Of a stretch of 64,000 bases of DNA, positions 61,535 to 64,000 are shown piece by piece. Within the stretch, counting starts at the first letter, position 1. Every line of letters starts with the position of its first letter. The notes beneath the pieces are model-generated. The model saw nothing but the letters and a program-made list of their open reading frames with translations, was not told the DNA's origin and did no database searches. This DNA is from an uncultured Flavihumibacter sp. GTDB lineage: Bacteria; Bacteroidota; Bacteroidia; Chitinophagales; Chitinophagaceae. Location: assembly GCA_902168105.1 (NCBI GenBank), contig CABHOY010000055.1, positions 329,450-393,449 of the forward strand, written 5' to 3'. The position numbers were made by a program, and so were the translations under genes.

Positions 61535-62470
61535 TTAATTAAATGATTCTCTGAATTCAACGGGAGACATCTTAGTCTTACGTTTGAAGATCTTATTAAA
61601 AGACTGGGGATGTTCGAATCCCAGCTGATAAGCTATTTCTGCTACAGTAAGATTAGTGGTACTGAGTATTTCTTTCGCCTTTTCAATCAGCTTATTGTGT
61701 ATATGCTGTTGTGTGTTTTGTCCGGTAAGTGTGCGAAGCATATCACTAAGATAATGCGGTGTGACGTTCAGTTGCGCTGATAGTTCCTGAACGGTAGGCA
61801 ATCCTTTCATCAGTGCTTTGTCTGAATTGAAGTATTCCAGCAGCAAGGACTCCAGATTTGTCAGCAGATCATTATTAGCTGTTTTCCTTGTGATAAATTG
61901 CCTGCTGTAAAAACGTTTGCTATAATTCAGTAAAAGTTCGATATGAGAGATCATCACTTCCTGGCTAAAATGATCTATGGCAGATTCCAGTTCGTGCTGA
62001 ATATTTCTGAAGATGCCGATAATGATCTCTTTTTCTTTTTCTGAAAGATAGAGTGCTTCTGCTACGGAATAGGAGAAGAAACCATAGTTTTTAATGTTCT
62101 TTCCCAGCGGGAAATTCCGGATAAAATCGGGGTGGAATAATAACGTATACCCACCATAATCGGCTTCTTCTTCAGCAGCAGAAATAAGCTGATTGGGAGA
62201 GATGAAAGACAATCCCCCTTCATCAAAATCATAATAGCTCTGTCCGTATTTAACTTTTCCCGTAAAGTTCTTTTTAAAAGATACTTTATAGAAATTCAGT
62301 ACCATCCCCTTTGAAAGCTCTGTGGTATCTGTTTTAACACTAGCATAGTCGACCAGACTAACCAGCGGATGCAGTGGTTTAGGCAGGCCAAGTGCACGGT
62401 GGAGCTCCGATATAGAATTAAAGATATACGGTTGTTTGGTTGCTGATTCCATACTTATGTATTCAGGCAT
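61535..62470 (-). CDS. AraC family regulator (module copy 2)
   Basis: 311 residues (an ATG at 62452 would give 305). A close paralogue of the protein at 25661-26578: shared ALGLPKPLHPLVSLV / LLGLPKPEHPLISVM, YGFFSY ... SEKEK, LLLNYSKRFYSRQFITRK and almost the entire DNA-binding half (SAQLNVTPHYLSDMLRTLTGQNTQQHIHNK). It lies 40 bp downstream of an SDR gene and 26 bp upstream of tag. Probably regulates the SDR and perhaps tag. Confidence 0.88.
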   Translation of the reverse strand: MPEYISMESATKQPYIFNSISELHRALGLPKPLHPLVSLVDYASVKTDTTELSKGMVLNFYKVSFKKNFTGKVKYGQSYYDFDEGGLSFISPNQLISAAEEEADYGGYTLLFHPDFIRNFPLGKNIKNYGFFSYSVAEALYLSEKEKEIIIGIFRNIQHELESAIDHFSQEVMISHIELLLNYSKRFYSRQFITRKTANNDLLTNLESLLLEYFNSDKALMKGLPTVQELSAQLNVTPHYLSDMLRTLTGQNTQQHIHNKLIEKAKEILSTTNLTVAEIAYQLGFEHPQSFNKIFKRKTKMSPVEFRESFN

Positions 62471-62510
62471 GAAATTCTCCGGACAAGAATTTCATGCCAA
62501 GTTAGTCAAA

Positions 62511-63332
62511 TTACACCTTACTGAATGGACTTTTGAGGCCGAGGTAAGCAGACAGTTCTTTTCTGTAAGCTTCTGCTCCCTGCTGTTCTCTTTTGAGATA
62601 TGTCCGTACTGCATCTGGCCCTGCCAGGTAACGGGCCTGGTCCTTTCCATCGGTAGCGGCTTCATAGACCACCGCTGCGATGATTTCAGGGTCAGAAAAT
62701 TCCATTAGCGTACCGTCCGTGAATCCTTGAGCCATTTTACTGTTTAGCGAGTCGTAAGCGTTATCTGTCACTACAGTCATCACGTTCATATAATTGCTTT
62801 TAATGCCACCTGGAGCGACCGTTTTTATACCGATATTAAACTGTGCGAGATCGTAGGACATGCTTTCGCTCCAACCTTCCAACGCCCATTTGGACGCATT
62901 ATATACTGAGCAGAGTGGGTAAGTGGCCAGGCCACAAATAGAAGTAGTGGTGATAAAGAGACCTTTTTGTTTTTGTTGGAAGTAAGGAATGAAAGCTTTG
63001 GTCACCCGGAGTACGCCAAAAAAGTTGGTATCGAACTGGCTGGTCATCTGCTCTTCTGTATATAATTCCAGTGGACCTATCAGTCCATAACCTGCGTTAT
63101 TGAAGACTACGTCGATATCTCCCAGTTTCAGCGCTTCCTGTACAGTAGTATTTACCTGTTCCGGATTAGTTACATCCAGCGGCAATAGAATGACATTTTC
63201 CATTCTGGATAGCTCCATCTCTTTTTCAGGAGACCGCATGGTAGCTATTACTCTCCAGCCTTTGGACTGGAATAGTTTAGCAGTTGTTTTGCCTAGTCCA
63301 GCTGATGCACCGGTAATGAAGATTATTTTCAT
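62511..63332 (-). CDS. SDR family oxidoreductase (module copy 2)
   Basis: The open frame extends to 63530, but the ATG at 63332 (MKIIFITGASAGLGKTTAKL) is the SDR start; 273 residues. TGASAGLG (7-14), NNAGYG, YNASKWALEGW (Tyr/Lys). Similar in length and order to the SDR at 26621-27439, with the AraC gene following 40 bp downstream. An 8-bp inverted repeat (63331-63356) overlaps the start codon. Confidence 0.9.
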   Translation of the reverse strand: MKIIFITGASAGLGKTTAKLFQSKGWRVIATMRSPEKEMELSRMENVILLPLDVTNPEQVNTTVQEALKLGDIDVVFNNAGYGLIGPLELYTEEQMTSQFDTNFFGVLRVTKAFIPYFQQKQKGLFITTTSICGLATYPLCSVYNASKWALEGWSESMSYDLAQFNIGIKTVAPGGIKSNYMNVMTVVTDNAYDSLNSKMAQGFTDGTLMEFSDPEIIAAVVYEAATDGKDQARYLAGPDAVRTYLKREQQGAEAYRKELSAYLGLKSPFSKV

Positions 63333-63356
63333 TGTAATAAGTGGTTTGATTACAAT
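63331..63356. promoter_or_regulatory. Inverted repeat at the start of the SDR gene, candidate operator
   Basis: ATTGTAAT-(10 nt)-ATTACAAT overlapping the start codon (63330-63332). Spacing suits a dimeric regulator. Confidence 0.4.
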
Positions 63357-63658
63357 ACAAAGGTGGGGGATGGGAGTAGGGGACATGTTGCCAAAGTGGA
63401 GGTTGTTGTAGCCAAAATGAATTGTTATCGGGATTTCTGGGCTACCAACATCGGTCGCCGTAGCGATGTTGGCTATAGGTGAAGCATAATATTTAGACCC
63501 AGATTTCTCACATGAGGGGTGGTACTTCATATAGGCTTGGTGCTTGCAGCGCTAGTTGCCTGTTTAATTTTTAGGATGGATTAGTGGTATTCCGGACCAG
63601 CTTTGAAGAGATTTTTGAAGGGGAGAAAAAAAATGTTTGGGATTTTAAATAAATTATA
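63357..63658. other. Intergenic region before tRNA-Leu
   Basis: No gene seen. It contains a hairpin CCAACATCG (63445-63453) / CGATGTTGG (63464-63472) with 10-nt loop; otherwise unremarkable. Confidence 0.4.
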
Positions 63659-63666
63659 TACATTTG
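63659..63666 (+). promoter_or_regulatory. Bacteroidota -7 promoter element for tRNA-Leu
   Basis: TACATTTG, 29 nt before the mature tRNA. Confidence 0.6.
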
Positions 63667-63694
63667 CAACCCGCAACTGAAGGACAGTTGCTTT

Positions 63695-63778
63695 GCCCAG
63701 ATGGCGGAATTGGTAGACGCGCTAGACTCAAAATCTTGTTTTCGAAAGGGAGTGCAGGTTCGATTCCTGTTCTGGGCA
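63695..63778 (+). tRNA. tRNA-Leu (anticodon CAA)
   Basis: Acceptor GCCCAGA pairs with TCTGGGC; D arm GCGGAATTGGTAGACGC; anticodon loop CTCAAAA with anticodon CAA; long variable arm as in class II tRNAs; T arm CAGG-TTCGATT-CCTG. Discriminator base A at 63778; CCA is not encoded. It decodes UUG. One mismatch is seen in the anticodon stem. Confidence 0.95.
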
Positions 63779-63787
63779 CTAAAGTGG

Positions 63788-63820
63788 AAAGGTCGGAGAA
63801 GTCTCCGACCTTTTGCTTTT
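63788..63820 (+). terminator. Terminator after tRNA-Leu
   Basis: AAAGGTCGGAG (63788-63798), loop AAGT, CTCCGACCTTT (63803-63813), then TTGCTTTTT. Confidence 0.9.
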
Positions 63821-64000
63821 TAAGGTGGTCAAGATTCTTTCTGGGCCTGCTTATCAGGGATCAAGACCAAAAGTTGTGGAGCAGTTGTTGGAATCATGCA
63901 TATAGCTTAGTTAATCTGAATAAGAAGAACTCGATACACTTTACACCTCTAAACTGACTCCTAAACGCCTTTATTTTCGCATTAAAAGACTCCGCGGACG
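63821..64000. other. Right end of the window, no feature seen
   Basis: No credible ORF, hairpin or repeat was found in the last 180 bases. Confidence 0.4.

Noticed and set aside
63333..63530. 66-residue N-terminal extension of the SDR at 62511
   Set aside because: The extension crosses an inverted repeat and is not similar to other SDRs; MKIIFITGASAGLG is the normal start.

Overview
The window looks like chromosome of a Bacteroidota bacterium, most probably a Chitinophaga-like member of the Chitinophagaceae. The sequence reasons are a secreted cellulase ending in a type IX secretion sorting domain, many Bacteroidota-type promoters (TAnnTTTG), an ECF sigma / FecR / Oar-like TonB-receptor operon, a DUF6089-type protein and several short AraC-plus-dehydrogenase modules. 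Genus assignment is inference; no rRNA is present. There is one tRNA gene (tRNA-Leu, anticodon CAA, near the right end) and no recognisable transposase, integrase or CRISPR array.

Layout. 1-1502: 3' part of a secreted GH5 cellulase with two discoidin-like domains. 1.6-5.6 kb: acetyltransferase, AI-2E-type exporter, AraC regulator, DUF6089-type protein. 5.6-7.2 kb: gene-poor stretch with low-complexity DNA, a strongly structured RNA candidate, a 13/14-bp tandem repeat, a small His/Pro-rich secreted protein and a second GC-rich structured patch. 7.2-16.4 kb: housekeeping genes (UbiD-type decarboxylase, prfC, MacB-type permease, tsaD, tRNA methyltransferase, saccharopine-dehydrogenase-like protein) and a pair of tiny genes. 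16.7-30.5 kb: esterase, three AraC regulators, two SDR oxidoreductases, exonuclease III, the mutagenic-repair operon imuA-imuB-dnaE2, a LOG protein and a cupin lipoprotein. 30.8-36.7 kb: accessory region with two unrelated serine proteases, each next to a tiny protein resembling a prodomain or the protease's own N-terminal domain, separated by an AT-rich orphan gene and apparent gene remnants. 36.9-47.0 kb: a complete reductive pyrimidine degradation operon (uracil to acetyl-CoA) with its permease, a divergent Lrp regulator and a palindrome between them. 47.2-54.7 kb: ECF sigma, FecR anti-sigma, TonB receptor and Tat-exported phospholipase C. 54.8-64 kb: PQQ-type sugar dehydrogenase, AraC plus aldo/keto reductase, a secreted acetolactate decarboxylase behind a long leader containing an intrinsic terminator, DinB protein, 3-methyladenine glycosylase, a second AraC-SDR module and tRNA-Leu.

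How the parts work together. preT/preA, hydA, the beta-ureidopropionase, the aminotransferase and mmsA form a linear catabolic route fed by the NCS1 permease. The sigma/FecR/receptor/phospholipase set looks like surface-signal-controlled substrate use. DNA repair is over-represented (xthA, imuA-imuB-dnaE2, tag), and both copies of a duplicated SDR-AraC module lie directly upstream of repair genes. The least explained items are the two protease/partner modules, the structured RNA at 6142-6302, the acetolactate decarboxylase leader and the small-gene pair at 16.0-16.4 kb.
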